This document shows positions 36,762 through 44,419 of a stretch of 64,000 nucleotides of DNA, piece after piece (the stretch's first letter is position 1; every line of letters starts with the position of its first letter). Source of the stretch: Frankineae bacterium MT45 (GTDB lineage Bacteria > Actinomycetota > Actinomycetes > Mycobacteriales > Jatrophihabitantaceae); assembly GCA_900100325.1 (NCBI GenBank), contig LT629697.1:744001-808000 (forward strand), given 5' to 3'. The position numbers were made by a program, and so were the translations under genes. A model generated the notes under the pieces. That model saw nothing but the letters and a program-made list of their open reading frames with translations, made no database searches and was not told the DNA's origin.

Positions 36762-37214
36762 CTATCTTATTTCGGACTGTTGGAGGGCAGCGAGGACGGA
36801 GGCCGACAGCTCTTGCAACGACGGCGACTGGAACGACACAACCTTTTGGCTGAGCATCACATCGTCACCATCAACGAAACCGAGAGGCGCTACGTCGAAT
36901 TCTGCATTTGCGTACTCATAGAGTGCTGCGCGGCGGGTCGAAGCAAGTACATCTCGCCAATCGTTGAAGCCCAACTTGCCTGCTATCGCCGATTCAGCTT
37001 CGTCGGACCTCGCTGCTGCTGGGCGATTGTCGACACGTCCACGAGATCGACTTAGAGTACCTTCCACTGCGGATACTAGTGCGACTTCGGTTGCATCTGC
37101 TAGCAGTATGACGTCACCGGCATCCTCGCACACCGCACCGTCGGCATCTTCGGACGAGCCCACCACCAATATGTCTGCGTTAGACTGAAAAAATGTAAGT
37201 ACTGGATAGCTCAT
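36762..37214 (-). CDS. probable immunity protein for the adjacent toxin
   Basis: 150 residues, acidic overall, with FGFNDWRDVL-like and EFDVAPLGFVDGDDVML segments. No family recognised. Its ATG overlaps the toxin stop by 4 bases, the usual arrangement of toxin and cognate immunity in polymorphic toxin loci, and it precedes the secretion ATPase. Inferred to bind and block the nuclease domain of the toxin inside the producer. An alternative is a secretion chaperone. Confidence 0.6.
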   Translation of the reverse strand: MSYPVLTFFQSNADILVVGSSEDADGAVCEDAGDVILLADATEVALVSAVEGTLSRSRGRVDNRPAAARSDEAESAIAGKLGFNDWRDVLASTRRAALYEYANAEFDVAPLGFVDGDDVMLSQKVVSFQSPSLQELSASVLAALQQSEIR

Positions 37215-38506
37215 CGTGGAAACTCCGTTATAGTTACGATTATACCGTCTTTTTTGCTATTTACAACGAATTCATTTAAAGCCCTAGCTTGGTCAGGAGA
37301 CATTCCGCTGTCAGGCAGGGCGATCAGCAGTTCCTTTATCTTGTAATCGCGGGGCGCGACCAACTGCCTGTCGATCTTGCGAGGGGCATAGTTTTTGAGA
37401 GTTGTTTCGTACGACTGAAGTTTTGCTGTGAAGGCGCTTGTGCTGTTCTTGTAGGTATCGAGCGCGGGGTCAATCGATTTGATGCTTGTGATCTTGCCCA
37501 AGCCCTTGTTCCAAAGATCTATAGTCGGATGATTGGAATAGAGGTGGGTAGTGATGAACTCGTTGCCGGCCTCGGATGAGCTTCGTTCCATCGCTACGAT
37601 GTTCTCTACATTGTATCCGCGCTTGAAATGATTGAGGGCGTCCCACTTACCCACGGCAGCGCTAAGGTCAGTAATGCGAACCGTTGCTTGCTCAAGCACA
37701 GGAAAGGATGCAAGAAGTTTGGCTGTAGCGGACAGACGTGCGGTGTCGCCGCCAATTTCTACGGCATCGGCGAGTTTGGTAGCCTTCCCAAGCTTTGAGA
37801 ACCCGCCGCCGACGAAAAGAGTCGCGATATTGAAGATGTCGGACCCGACCCAGGCGGCAGTATCCTTGTTCTTCAAGTCCTTGTTGTTTATCGCGTCCCA
37901 AAGTGCGGCTGTTGTATGCCCGGGCTTGGAATAAAAGTCGTGACCGAGTTCATCGAAGCCATGCCACATGGATGACCAGTGATTTCCAACCGCTTTGGGG
38001 TTATAGGTGGCCTCCCCGGTCAGACCCCACAGGTTACCGAATCCAGATAACAATCCTCCGACAGTGCCGTTCCACAGGTCACCCCAAAAACCGCTCTTCT
38101 TCTTCGGGGGGTCGAATTGGCGGGCCAGCTTGTCGATAGAGTTCGCCGCGGCTTGTCGCTCAGCTCGGGCCTGTGCATAGGGGTCCTCGATGACGAACAG
38201 CGGGTTGGATGTGGGTGTGGCTCCGTATATCCGCTGAATGCTCAGCTTTTGTGCGGATAGCTCGCTTGCAAGCCCGCTAAGAGTTGACGACGCCGGCCTA
38301 ATTGCATCCTCTATCTGTTGGATGTCTGTTCGGACCGACTCCAGCGCGGTTTTCAACAGATTTGTGTACTGATTATCTCCGGCGGAGGCAAGATTGGAGG
38401 AGGTCTCGGACATCGAATCGAGCGCTTGCTGCAGAAGGGACTGGACGTTCGCAATATCGGACGCGCGAGCCTTCAATGCCTCCGGGCTGCCGATTTCGTT
38501 GATCAT
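37211..38506 (-). CDS. secreted polymorphic toxin with CdiA-like nuclease C-terminus
   Basis: 431 residues. Residues 1-95 are helical, WXG/LXG-like (VQSLLQQALDSMSETSSNLA, LLKTALESVRTDIQQIEDAI), a probable secretion leader. A proline/glycine-rich middle (about 130-260, with WGDLWNGTVGGLLSGFGNLW) may be the translocation segment. The C-terminal 140 residues match the layout of CdiA-type PD-(D/E)XK tRNA nucleases: RGYNVENIV (about 296), candidate metal ligand Asp in HPTIDLW (330), ITSIKSIDP (341-347) with a likely catalytic Lys, YKNSTSAFTAKLQSYETTLKNY, and ELLIALPDSGMSPDQARAL. Recognition is from memory of the family. It overlaps the downstream immunity candidate by 4 bases. Confidence 0.75.
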   Translation of the reverse strand: MINEIGSPEALKARASDIANVQSLLQQALDSMSETSSNLASAGDNQYTNLLKTALESVRTDIQQIEDAIRPASSTLSGLASELSAQKLSIQRIYGATPTSNPLFVIEDPYAQARAERQAAANSIDKLARQFDPPKKKSGFWGDLWNGTVGGLLSGFGNLWGLTGEATYNPKAVGNHWSSMWHGFDELGHDFYSKPGHTTAALWDAINNKDLKNKDTAAWVGSDIFNIATLFVGGGFSKLGKATKLADAVEIGGDTARLSATAKLLASFPVLEQATVRITDLSAAVGKWDALNHFKRGYNVENIVAMERSSSEAGNEFITTHLYSNHPTIDLWNKGLGKITSIKSIDPALDTYKNSTSAFTAKLQSYETTLKNYAPRKIDRQLVAPRDYKIKELLIALPDSGMSPDQARALNEFVVNSKKDGIIVTITEFPR

Positions 38507-38514
38507 GCTGGTCC

Positions 38515-38790
38515 CTACTGAGCTGAAGCAGTGTCAACTTCACCGACGGAGTCAGCTACGGCTTGAGCGCCGCTGGCGAGGGTCTTCAGATCTGCGATTC
38601 GGTTGTTCAACTCCGTTACGTAGTGCTGAACGAACTTCACCCACTCCGGTGCAGGGGTGAGGTTCGATGGCTCGCCGAGGCCGCCCCCTACTATGCATCC
38701 TTGTAATGCTTGGCTAGCCCGCAAGACACTCTGCGCATCGTTCTGGAGCTGCTCGACTGCAGCCGTGAAACCATCCTGGTTGAAGTCCAC
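38515..38790 (-). CDS. small helical ESAT-6-like partner protein
   Basis: About 91 residues from a GTG at 38790, which begins 7 bases after the WXG100 stop; the long in-frame upstream extension crosses that gene and was rejected. All-helical: FTAAVEQLQNDAQSVLRASQALQG, then a glycine-rich turn, and EWVKFVQHYVTELNNRIADLKTLASG. No classic WXG motif, but size, composition and position fit the second member of an Esx-like pair or a toxin chaperone. No strong ribosome site, so coupling to the upstream gene is likely. Confidence 0.65.
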   Translation of the reverse strand: MDFNQDGFTAAVEQLQNDAQSVLRASQALQGCIVGGGLGEPSNLTPAPEWVKFVQHYVTELNNRIADLKTLASGAQAVADSVGEVDTASAQ

Positions 38791-38797
38791 CGACGGA

Positions 38798-39073
38798 CTA
38801 CTGCATAGCGCGGCTGTTGAGATCGTCCAACGCGGCGGAGATGTTGTCGATGACCTTGGCCATCGCCTGCATAGCCTCATCGAGCTGGCCCTGGGCGCCT
38901 GCCCACTTGTGAAGCTCGTCGTCGTATCGAACCGCCGACGCTCCATCCCAACCGCTCGGGTCGCGTTGAGCGGCGGCGAGTAGGGACTTAACTTGTCCGT
39001 CGAGAGCGGCCTGCTGCGACCGGATCGCGCTAGCGAGGTGGTCGAGTGAGTCTTTGTCGAATCGAACTCCCAT
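38798..39073 (-). CDS. WXG100-family (ESAT-6/EsxA-like) secreted protein
   Basis: 91 residues: helix 1 DKDSLDHLASAIRSQQAALDGQVKSLLAAA, turn SGWDGASAV with the WXG motif (WDG), helix 2 LHKWAGAQGQLDEAMQAMAKVIDNISAALDDL. ATG at 39073 has GGGGGAAA about 6 bases upstream and is preferred to an upstream start. First gene of a six-gene operon that ends with DUF4407. WXG100 proteins are exported by FtsK/SpoIIIE ATPases and often activate the ATPase by binding it. Low-complexity sequence upstream (39080-39180) is the probable promoter region. Confidence 0.93.
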   Translation of the reverse strand: MGVRFDKDSLDHLASAIRSQQAALDGQVKSLLAAAQRDPSGWDGASAVRYDDELHKWAGAQGQLDEAMQAMAKVIDNISAALDDLNSRAMQ

Positions 39074-39259
39074 GGCATTTCCCCCTAGAATGTCTGGAAC
39101 CGAACCCGTACCTACGGTGTGCGTCGATCGTGACAGCAGTCTATGTCCGAGCCTCGGGTTCTTCAATGTGATATCTGCGTTCCATGTAGATCAGCGAATC
39201 GTATCCATCTGCGTATTACGGGTTGTGGTCAGCTGGCTACGATATGCGTGAGTATCGGC

Positions 39260-39406
39260 ATGCCACCTGATGTCGAGACTGGTAGGGCGCAAGCACAGGA
39301 CCGGCTCCCGGATCTAAGGTGCCGAACCTGCGGTGCCATGATCACTCCGCCCGGTGGTAACGCTCGCAGGAGCGCTTCGCAACCCCCGCTGTCAGCTAGG
39401 CGGTGA
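39260..39406 (+). CDS. possible small zinc-ribbon protein
   Basis: A 48-codon reading frame (MPPDVETGRAQ…) with a CxxC (LRCRTCGAMITPPGG). Its stop is 2 bases before the next frame at 39409. No second cysteine pair, and only a weak upstream TACGAT as -10. Kept at low confidence because composition is gene-like but the family is not recognised. Confidence 0.22.
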   Translation: MPPDVETGRAQAQDRLPDLRCRTCGAMITPPGGNARRSASQPPLSARR

Positions 39407-39408
39407 CT

Positions 39409-39753
39409 ATGGCCGATGACGGTATCCATTTCTGTCGGACGCACCGCCTTGATCCGTTCATGACACGTCGGCTCTCTGCATCAACTGACAACCTCACGTG
39501 GGCTGAGCGCATCCACGAGGTCGACTCTGCTGGGGCGCACGTTGCGTTTAATCGGCAGCTGAGACTGATGCGCTCGGTCACCGGGACGGGGCGTGGTTCT
39601 GTGGTCGAACTTGACGCCGCGGCGGTAGTCACCGGACCAGCGATCATCGACGCCGAGACGAACCGTTCCTGCGTGCGATCGATGCAATCTTGGATAGCGA
39701 TGGCGATGCTCGGGCTCTGCCCGGCATACTCAGCGATCTCCGATCTCATCTGA
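39409..39753 (+). CDS. hypothetical protein, no recognised family
   Basis: About 114 codons from ATG (MADDGIHFCRTHRLDPF). AGGCGG lies 5 bases upstream. The frame has reasonable codon use for the region but no known motif, and the opposite strand is also open. Divergent from the secretion operon. Might be a gene remnant. Confidence 0.3.
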   Translation: MADDGIHFCRTHRLDPFMTRRLSASTDNLTWAERIHEVDSAGAHVAFNRQLRLMRSVTGTGRGSVVELDAAAVVTGPAIIDAETNRSCVRSMQSWIAMAMLGLCPAYSAISDLI

Positions 39754-39850
39754 CGCATGGCTGATGCGCGGATTCGTTGAAAGATCCCGGTTGTGCCAAA
39801 CTGCGACATGCCGGGATGAGATTAAGCGTCGTATTGATGTATGCCGGGAT

Positions 39851-40939
39851 CTACTTCCACACGAATGCGAGGCCACTACGCGAGAAGACCCAACCGTCGA
39901 ATTCAACTTGGAGCGCCCGCTCGGGGAGCGTGGAAGGCGCCCGGCTGATTCGAGTCCGTTGGCCACTGGCGATGAAGTCCAGCACCGCGACGTGGGTCAG
40001 GTCGGTGTCGGTGTAGTCCAACTCGACCGACAAGCCTTTCATGGGTTGGTCAACTCGGAGCCGCAGTCGGTGCCCTTCAACGGCGCTGACGGTGCGGTAG
40101 GTGTAGGCCACCGTGACTGGCTCCGCGCTGGCGATTGCTTCGGTACCAATGTTCACGGTGTATGTCTGGCTGGCGGCCTTGGAAGTACGGCGGATTGTCC
40201 TGGCCTTCCCGTCGACAGTGAAGTCAAGGAGCTCATAGGCCTCCTTCTGTTCAGCGGTGATGTCGCCCTTCGGCTGGAAGTACCACACGGACGTGCCGGC
40301 ATCGTCGGCGTCGAGGTCGTGGAATTCCGCGAGGTCAGAGGTGCAGACGAACCGGCGGGTTGTGTGGACTGGTTTGAGCTTGTATTCCCATCGCATGGTG
40401 ACGGCGAACAGAGAGGCACGGCCGTTGGCCGTGCCTCTCCCCATGGGGAGAGGAGACAAGCGGATCGAGACGCGGGCGTCTTCGAGCCGTTCCGGCATGT
40501 CGATCGCTTGCTTGCGCAGGTCGTCGTAGATGTCTGCGGCGAAGCTGGCATCACCGAGGCGGATGGCCAGGCCGTTGGTGATGATCTGGTCGAGCACTTC
40601 GGGCGTGGACACGCGCGCGAGGTCCGAGGGCTCGAACGCGAAGCCGCGAATGACGGCGTCACGCATGGACGGTGCTGACTCGGCGAGGATCCGTCGTAGT
40701 CGTTCGGTGTCGCGCTCCTCGCTGTCTTGTCCGTCGACGTACTGCCAGGCAACGCCGAGCAGCCCTGTCGTGAAGAGCGCCGATCCGATGTCAACCACCG
40801 GCCAGTTGCTAGTCCACTGCCAACCGACGGTGCGCGGCGCCCAGTGTCCAAAGATGAGGAGGCCAAGCCCCAAGAACATTAAGACGGTCGCCAATAGGAC
40901 GAGTTTGGTGCGATAGAGGCGATGGAGCGGATCGTGCAT
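39851..40939 (-). CDS. two-TM membrane protein with beta-rich cytoplasmic C-terminus
   Basis: 362 residues. Two membrane helices at the start (LVLLATVLMFLGLGLLIFGHW; VVDIGSALFTTGLLGVAWQYV), an acidic/basic linker (DGQDSEERDTERLRRIL), then a long soluble part with many paired strands, e.g. FAVTMRWEYKLKPVHTTRRFV, SQTYTVNIGTEAIA, RLRLRVDQPMKGLSVELDY and ALQVEFDGWVFSRSGLAF. Not recognised. Layout (membrane anchor plus sensory-looking sandwich) fits a receptor or effector. The XRE gene at 41232 diverges from the region upstream. Could belong to a stress or defence pair with that regulator; this is speculation. Confidence 0.6.
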   Translation of the reverse strand: MHDPLHRLYRTKLVLLATVLMFLGLGLLIFGHWAPRTVGWQWTSNWPVVDIGSALFTTGLLGVAWQYVDGQDSEERDTERLRRILAESAPSMRDAVIRGFAFEPSDLARVSTPEVLDQIITNGLAIRLGDASFAADIYDDLRKQAIDMPERLEDARVSIRLSPLPMGRGTANGRASLFAVTMRWEYKLKPVHTTRRFVCTSDLAEFHDLDADDAGTSVWYFQPKGDITAEQKEAYELLDFTVDGKARTIRRTSKAASQTYTVNIGTEAIASAEPVTVAYTYRTVSAVEGHRLRLRVDQPMKGLSVELDYTDTDLTHVAVLDFIASGQRTRISRAPSTLPERALQVEFDGWVFSRSGLAFVWK

Positions 40940-41025
40940 AGAGTATGCACAAAGTGTAACAAAAGCTAATAAATATGCCTAGATGCGCTACGGCCGAGTC
41001 GGGGTTGGCCAGCGGCCGGCCGGAC

Positions 41026-41130
41026 CTACCGAGACGCAGGCAGCAGTCGTGCCAACAGTGCGTCGATGCGCCGCTGAATCGCGGCCCAACGGCCGCCAGT
41101 CGGTCGGGTCGTGAAGTCGCCGCCGCTCAT
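41026..41130 (-). CDS. possible 34-residue protein
   Basis: MSGGDFTTRPTGG… to ARLLPASR. It has an unusually good AAGGGAGAG ribosome site 7 bases upstream of the ATG. Divergent from the XRE gene. No family; might be a real small protein or chance. Confidence 0.3.
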   Translation of the reverse strand: MSGGDFTTRPTGGRWAAIQRRIDALLARLLPASR

Positions 41131-41231
41131 GATTCTCTCCCTTGATCGTGGGCTGCCGGCCAGTCGACCGACGCTCGTCGTCACCGTATCCGATTTTGGG
41201 ATATCCCGGAAGGGGATTGTCAAGTGATGAG

Positions 41232-41465
41232 GTGGACAAGTCAATTCACTCGGAGGAGCAGCAGCGCCTCTGTGACTTGCTGCGAACGGTTCGCGAAGAA
41301 TCTGGACTCCGTCAGGTGGATGTTGCGGAGCGGTTGGGCGTACCGCAGTCCTTCGTGAGTAAGTACGAGACGGGGGAGCGGCGGCTCGACCTGATCGAAC
41401 TGCGTCAAGTGTGCACGGCCCTGGATATGTCCTTGACCGAATTCGTTCAACGCTTCGACTCCTGA
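41232..41465 (+). CDS. XRE-family HTH regulator (single-domain)
   Basis: About 77 residues, essentially one HTH_3 domain: LCDLLRTVREESGLRQVDVAERLGVPQSFVSKYETGERRLDLIEL. GTG at 41232 with purine-rich GATGAGG just before; the longer upstream frame reads through low-complexity sequence. Alone on the plus strand, divergent from the two-TM protein gene and close to a small ORF. Probably a repressor of that neighbour or of a mobile element; target unknown. Confidence 0.75.
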   Translation: MDKSIHSEEQQRLCDLLRTVREESGLRQVDVAERLGVPQSFVSKYETGERRLDLIELRQVCTALDMSLTEFVQRFDS

Positions 41466-42140
41466 GGACGGTGTGTGATCACCGGGTTTCAAGTAGGCGG
41501 TCGGTGAACAGCGCGGGTCGCGTCGCTGGGGTCGTCCTTTAGCGCATACGTCCCTAGCGCACTCAGCGATGAGTTCACGACGTCACTCAGGTGTTCACCA
41601 CCGAACCGGTCGAGGTCGGACGGCTAGTAAGACCTATGTCAAGGCTTGCCGAACTCAGTCACCTTCCAGATGTGGTTCACAGACGCCCGACGACCAACAT
41701 CCTTCAGAAGGCCTCGGTTGCCCTTCGGCGCCACGTCGTGGCGCCAGGTTGCAACCGCCCGATGCAGTTGGCGCCTTCGTTGTCACATCTACCGCCGCGA
41801 TTTGCCTGACCAAACAAATTCTCAAATTGCAGTGCGTCAGCGCTGATGCTCCTTGAGTCAGCATGTGGTGCCGGCGCGAGGAAGCCGCAAACTAGCCGCA
41901 AGGGAGTGCCAAAGAGGGTCGCGTCGGCAAATGAACGCAGTCCAAAGACCATGGTTACTCTATGTAGTCGGCGTGTCGACTCTCCAGCCTTGGCACCCCC
42001 AGCGAGGCATGTTCAAATGATCTCTGGCACTATGGCGTCTGAGACACGCCGGGACCAGCAATGCAGCGGTTTGGGGTACAGGCTGTCACGCTGGAACCCA
42101 ACGGATACTCGACCCTGCATCGAGAACGGTAGGCGGCATC
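41466..42140. other. gene-poor interval with a 19-bp perfect dyad
   Basis: No convincing gene on either strand; the open frames have no known motifs and poor start sites. The only clear structure is GGCGCCACG-T-CGTGGCGCC at 41727-41745 (9-bp perfect arms). Possibly decayed mobile DNA. Confidence 0.5.
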
Positions 42141-42212
42141 ATGACCATGCATCAACAGGCCGATTCCGCTAGAGCGCTGACCGAGCGCCACCTTCAACCG
42201 GTGCTCGTTTGA
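42141..42212 (+). CDS. 23-codon upstream ORF coupled to the GAF-protein gene
   Basis: Reads MTMHQQADSARALTERHL… and stops at TGA 42210-42212, overlapping the TTG start of the next gene (TTGA). GGTAGGCGG lies about 6-10 bases upstream. Because the next gene has no Shine-Dalgarno of its own and a TTG start, translation of this short ORF may be what delivers ribosomes to it. Confidence 0.4.
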   Translation: MTMHQQADSARALTERHLQPVLV

Positions 42213-43147
42213 CTACGCAAATTCAGCCGGACCCTACTCCCGTACCGTCGAACGCACCGACCGACGGCCTGCCAGGTTGGATTGTTTGGGTTGTAACCGT
42301 TGTTAGCGGCATTGTCGGCCTCGTTGCCATTGCCACGTCGGCAGCTAGTCACGGACATCTTAGCGGATTCTGGCTTTTTGCAATCTTCTTCGGTCAGCTG
42401 GCCACCTTCTCAGCTATCCTGGTATTTGTCATTGTCTGGCTCGTGAGCGGCCAACGGAATGTACAAGCTTCGCTATCTACGGTTACGACTGATCTACGTG
42501 CAATTCAGCGCACCAACGATGCTGTGTTTCTGACCTTGCGTGCTGCTCACGACTTGAACGACCGAGTTGCGACTCTCAGCAACGCCGCTACGCAGGCGGA
42601 TCTAGTTCGGCACCTGGAGGCGACGTGCAGAGACTTTGCAAATACGTTTACTAGTGCGCTCGGCTTTGAATGCCGCGTTTGTATAAAGCAAGTTCGAGAG
42701 CCTGAATCTGGACGGCCTTGGGTTGAGGCGGTTTGTCGCAGCAACGGAAACGTCGAACGAGACAGGGGGGTGCATCACTATATCGACGCAAACACGGACT
42801 TCCATCAATTGCAGCGGGATAAGAGGAAGGTGTGGTTTTGCAACGACATAGATGCGCTCGGCGACAGCTACGACAACACAAGCAACAACCCCAAGTATAA
42901 ATCGGTCATCGTTTGGCCCATTATCACACGCTCGTCGAATCACGTTACTGGGAATGTCCCGATCGTCGCCTTTCTCTGCCTTGATAGTGAAACGCCTGGC
43001 GCGTTCTCTCAATCCGACCATGTTCCTATTGGATGGGTGCTGGCTGACGCGATGGGGCGCGGATATGAAGCACTTATCCGTTCCGCTAGGACGGTTGACG
43101 AAAGCATTATAATTAACGAAGGAGGAATATCAAATGGAACGAAATAA
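42209..43147 (+). CDS. membrane protein with GAF-like sensor domain
   Basis: 312 residues, TTG start. Two N-terminal helices (GWIVWVVTVVSGIVGLVAIAT and GFWLFAIFFGQLATFSAILVFVIVWLV), a short helical linker (NVQASLSTVTTDLRAIQRTND), then a GAF-like domain (about 125-300) with KYKSVIVWPIITR, VPIVAFLCLDSETPGAF and DAMGRGYEALI. GAF domains bind small ligands or nucleotides. First of three same-strand genes: it overlaps the 75-residue gene by 14 bases. No kinase or cyclase output domain is present, so the partner proteins would have to carry the response. Confidence 0.7.
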   Translation: MTTQIQPDPTPVPSNAPTDGLPGWIVWVVTVVSGIVGLVAIATSAASHGHLSGFWLFAIFFGQLATFSAILVFVIVWLVSGQRNVQASLSTVTTDLRAIQRTNDAVFLTLRAAHDLNDRVATLSNAATQADLVRHLEATCRDFANTFTSALGFECRVCIKQVREPESGRPWVEAVCRSNGNVERDRGVHHYIDANTDFHQLQRDKRKVWFCNDIDALGDSYDNTSNNPKYKSVIVWPIITRSSNHVTGNVPIVAFLCLDSETPGAFSQSDHVPIGWVLADAMGRGYEALIRSARTVDESIIINEGGISNGTK

Positions 43148-43361
43148 TTTCAGCAACATTGCAGATGAACCACAGCGACAGCGGGATGCCGCGGGCGCAT
43201 TGTACAGTTATCGCGATGGTGGCGACTGGGTCGAATTTACTTTCTATGAGGAAGATGGCTCCAAAATTCAGACCATCTCGTATCCCAAAGAGCCGATGAT
43301 TAGCGAGGCTACGCTACAGGCTGTTGAAGATGAGCAGAACGATACGTTAGCGACTGCCTAG
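43134..43361 (+). CDS. small acidic hypothetical protein in GAF operon
   Basis: 75 residues with acidic, aromatic content: LYSYRDGGDWVEFTFYEEDGSKIQTISYPKEP. The ribosome site GAAGGAGGA at the end of the GAF gene is strong, so it is a real gene. Family not recognised; likely a soluble partner of the membrane protein. Confidence 0.65.
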   Translation: MERNNFSNIADEPQRQRDAAGALYSYRDGGDWVEFTFYEEDGSKIQTISYPKEPMISEATLQAVEDEQNDTLATA

Positions 43362-43370
43362 GGGACCGTT

Positions 43371-43787
43371 TTGATAACTCTCGGATCTCTCAAACGATTT
43401 GAGAAACAAGGAAATGCAGAACATTCAGAAGCTGCCGTAACCGCGACGGCGCCGAAACCCCCTCCACTTCGTGTGTCGACCCAGCCTCAGGCGACTCGGG
43501 GCCGCGCAATCGAAGGCAATCGACTACGGCCCGCCCCAGCGAGCGGCCTGCCGCTCAAGACCGACGAACTTGGCGCCGTCGGTGAACGAAAAGTCCCAAA
43601 TATCAGCACGGCGGACCTCCCGTCTGGAGACCGACTCACAGAGCTCGATGATGCCCTATTCGACGCCCTTGGCCAAGGCCAGGATCTGGTCGGCCTGTTA
43701 GTTCCCGTCAACTCACTCATCGAGGTTGCCCCTCGCCGTGGGGCGCTGCTAGTGAAGCGCAAGCTTTCGCTCGACCTAGCCAACTAG
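43371..43787 (+). CDS. hypothetical protein, third gene of GAF operon
   Basis: 138 residues from TTG 43371 (AGGGGA upstream). Proline-rich basic first half (APKPPPLRVSTQPQATRGRAI), then LTELDDALFDALGQGQDLVG and LIEVAPRRGALLVKRKLSL. Nine bases after the previous stop, so co-transcribed. No recognised family. Confidence 0.55.
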   Translation: MITLGSLKRFEKQGNAEHSEAAVTATAPKPPPLRVSTQPQATRGRAIEGNRLRPAPASGLPLKTDELGAVGERKVPNISTADLPSGDRLTELDDALFDALGQGQDLVGLLVPVNSLIEVAPRRGALLVKRKLSLDLAN

Positions 43788-43903
43788 ATCTTGCTCAGGT
43801 CGGCGACAACCCCCGTTGGGTCCGTGCGCTTCTCTGCGGAACTCGCAAGAAAGCGCTGCGTGTCACCCTTGGCGACGACACCGCGAGTCGCGTACCCACT
43901 GGC

Positions 43904-44419
43904 TCACGCCCGGAGAACGCCTAGGTTGATCAGGCGGTAGCTCATCGCTTCGGACGAGACGTCAAACTCAGCCGCGAGCCTACTAATTAGTTCGTCTCGA
44001 CCGTCGACGCCGGCGTCAAGGGCCCGGGCCATGTGCTTGACAACCAGCTTCAGAGGCATGAGCAGTGAAGCCGCGAAGGCGTTGGCCTCACGCTCATTCG
44101 TGTTGGTTCCCAAGCTGCTGAGGTCGTCGCGGAATTGAATGACACTGTCGACCATCAGAGAGTCAGACCGATGCATGACCATGTGGCCGATTTCGTGGGC
44201 GATGGTGAATCGCTGACGGCGCTTGCTGGTGGCGCTGTTAACTCCGATGACGACGCCACTTCCGTCGGCGAGCATGAATCCAGATGTGCTGTTCCCATCA
44301 AAGCGTTGGTGCACGACGACTGCGCCCTCGAGTTCGGCTAGCTTTTGGACCGGTATGGGTGCGGTCACGAAGTGATGCTTGTCAAGCAGCCGCTGCGCCC
44401 GCGCTTCCGCGTCGCTCAT
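43904..44419 (-). CDS. ImmA/IrrE-family zinc metallopeptidase
   Basis: 171 residues. Zinc motif HEIGHMVMH in RQRFTIAHEIGHMVMH, with downstream NEREANAFAASLLMPLKLVVKHM supplying the third ligand. N-terminal AQRLLDKHHFVTAPIPVQKLAE is typical. Overlaps the XRE stop by 4 bases, the standard repressor/protease pair. This is a second, distinct copy from the one at 20.1 kb (identity is low by eye), so the island carries two independent ImmA/ImmR-type switches. Confidence 0.92.
   Translation of the reverse strand: MSDAEARAQRLLDKHHFVTAPIPVQKLAELEGAVVVHQRFDGNSTSGFMLADGSGVVIGVNSATSKRRQRFTIAHEIGHMVMHRSDSLMVDSVIQFRDDLSSLGTNTNEREANAFAASLLMPLKLVVKHMARALDAGVDGRDELISRLAAEFDVSSEAMSYRLINLGVLRA

Noticed and set aside
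30647-39073. Reading the secretion operon as a classical ESX locus
   Set aside because: EccB, EccD, EccE and MycP are not in the window, and the ATPase N-terminus looks EssC-like, so only a type VII-like minimal system can be claimed.
39396-39809. Minus-strand frame of 137 codons upstream of the WXG100 operon
   Set aside because: Ser/Arg-rich with no motif or ribosome site; overlaps a slightly better plus-strand frame, and neither is strong.
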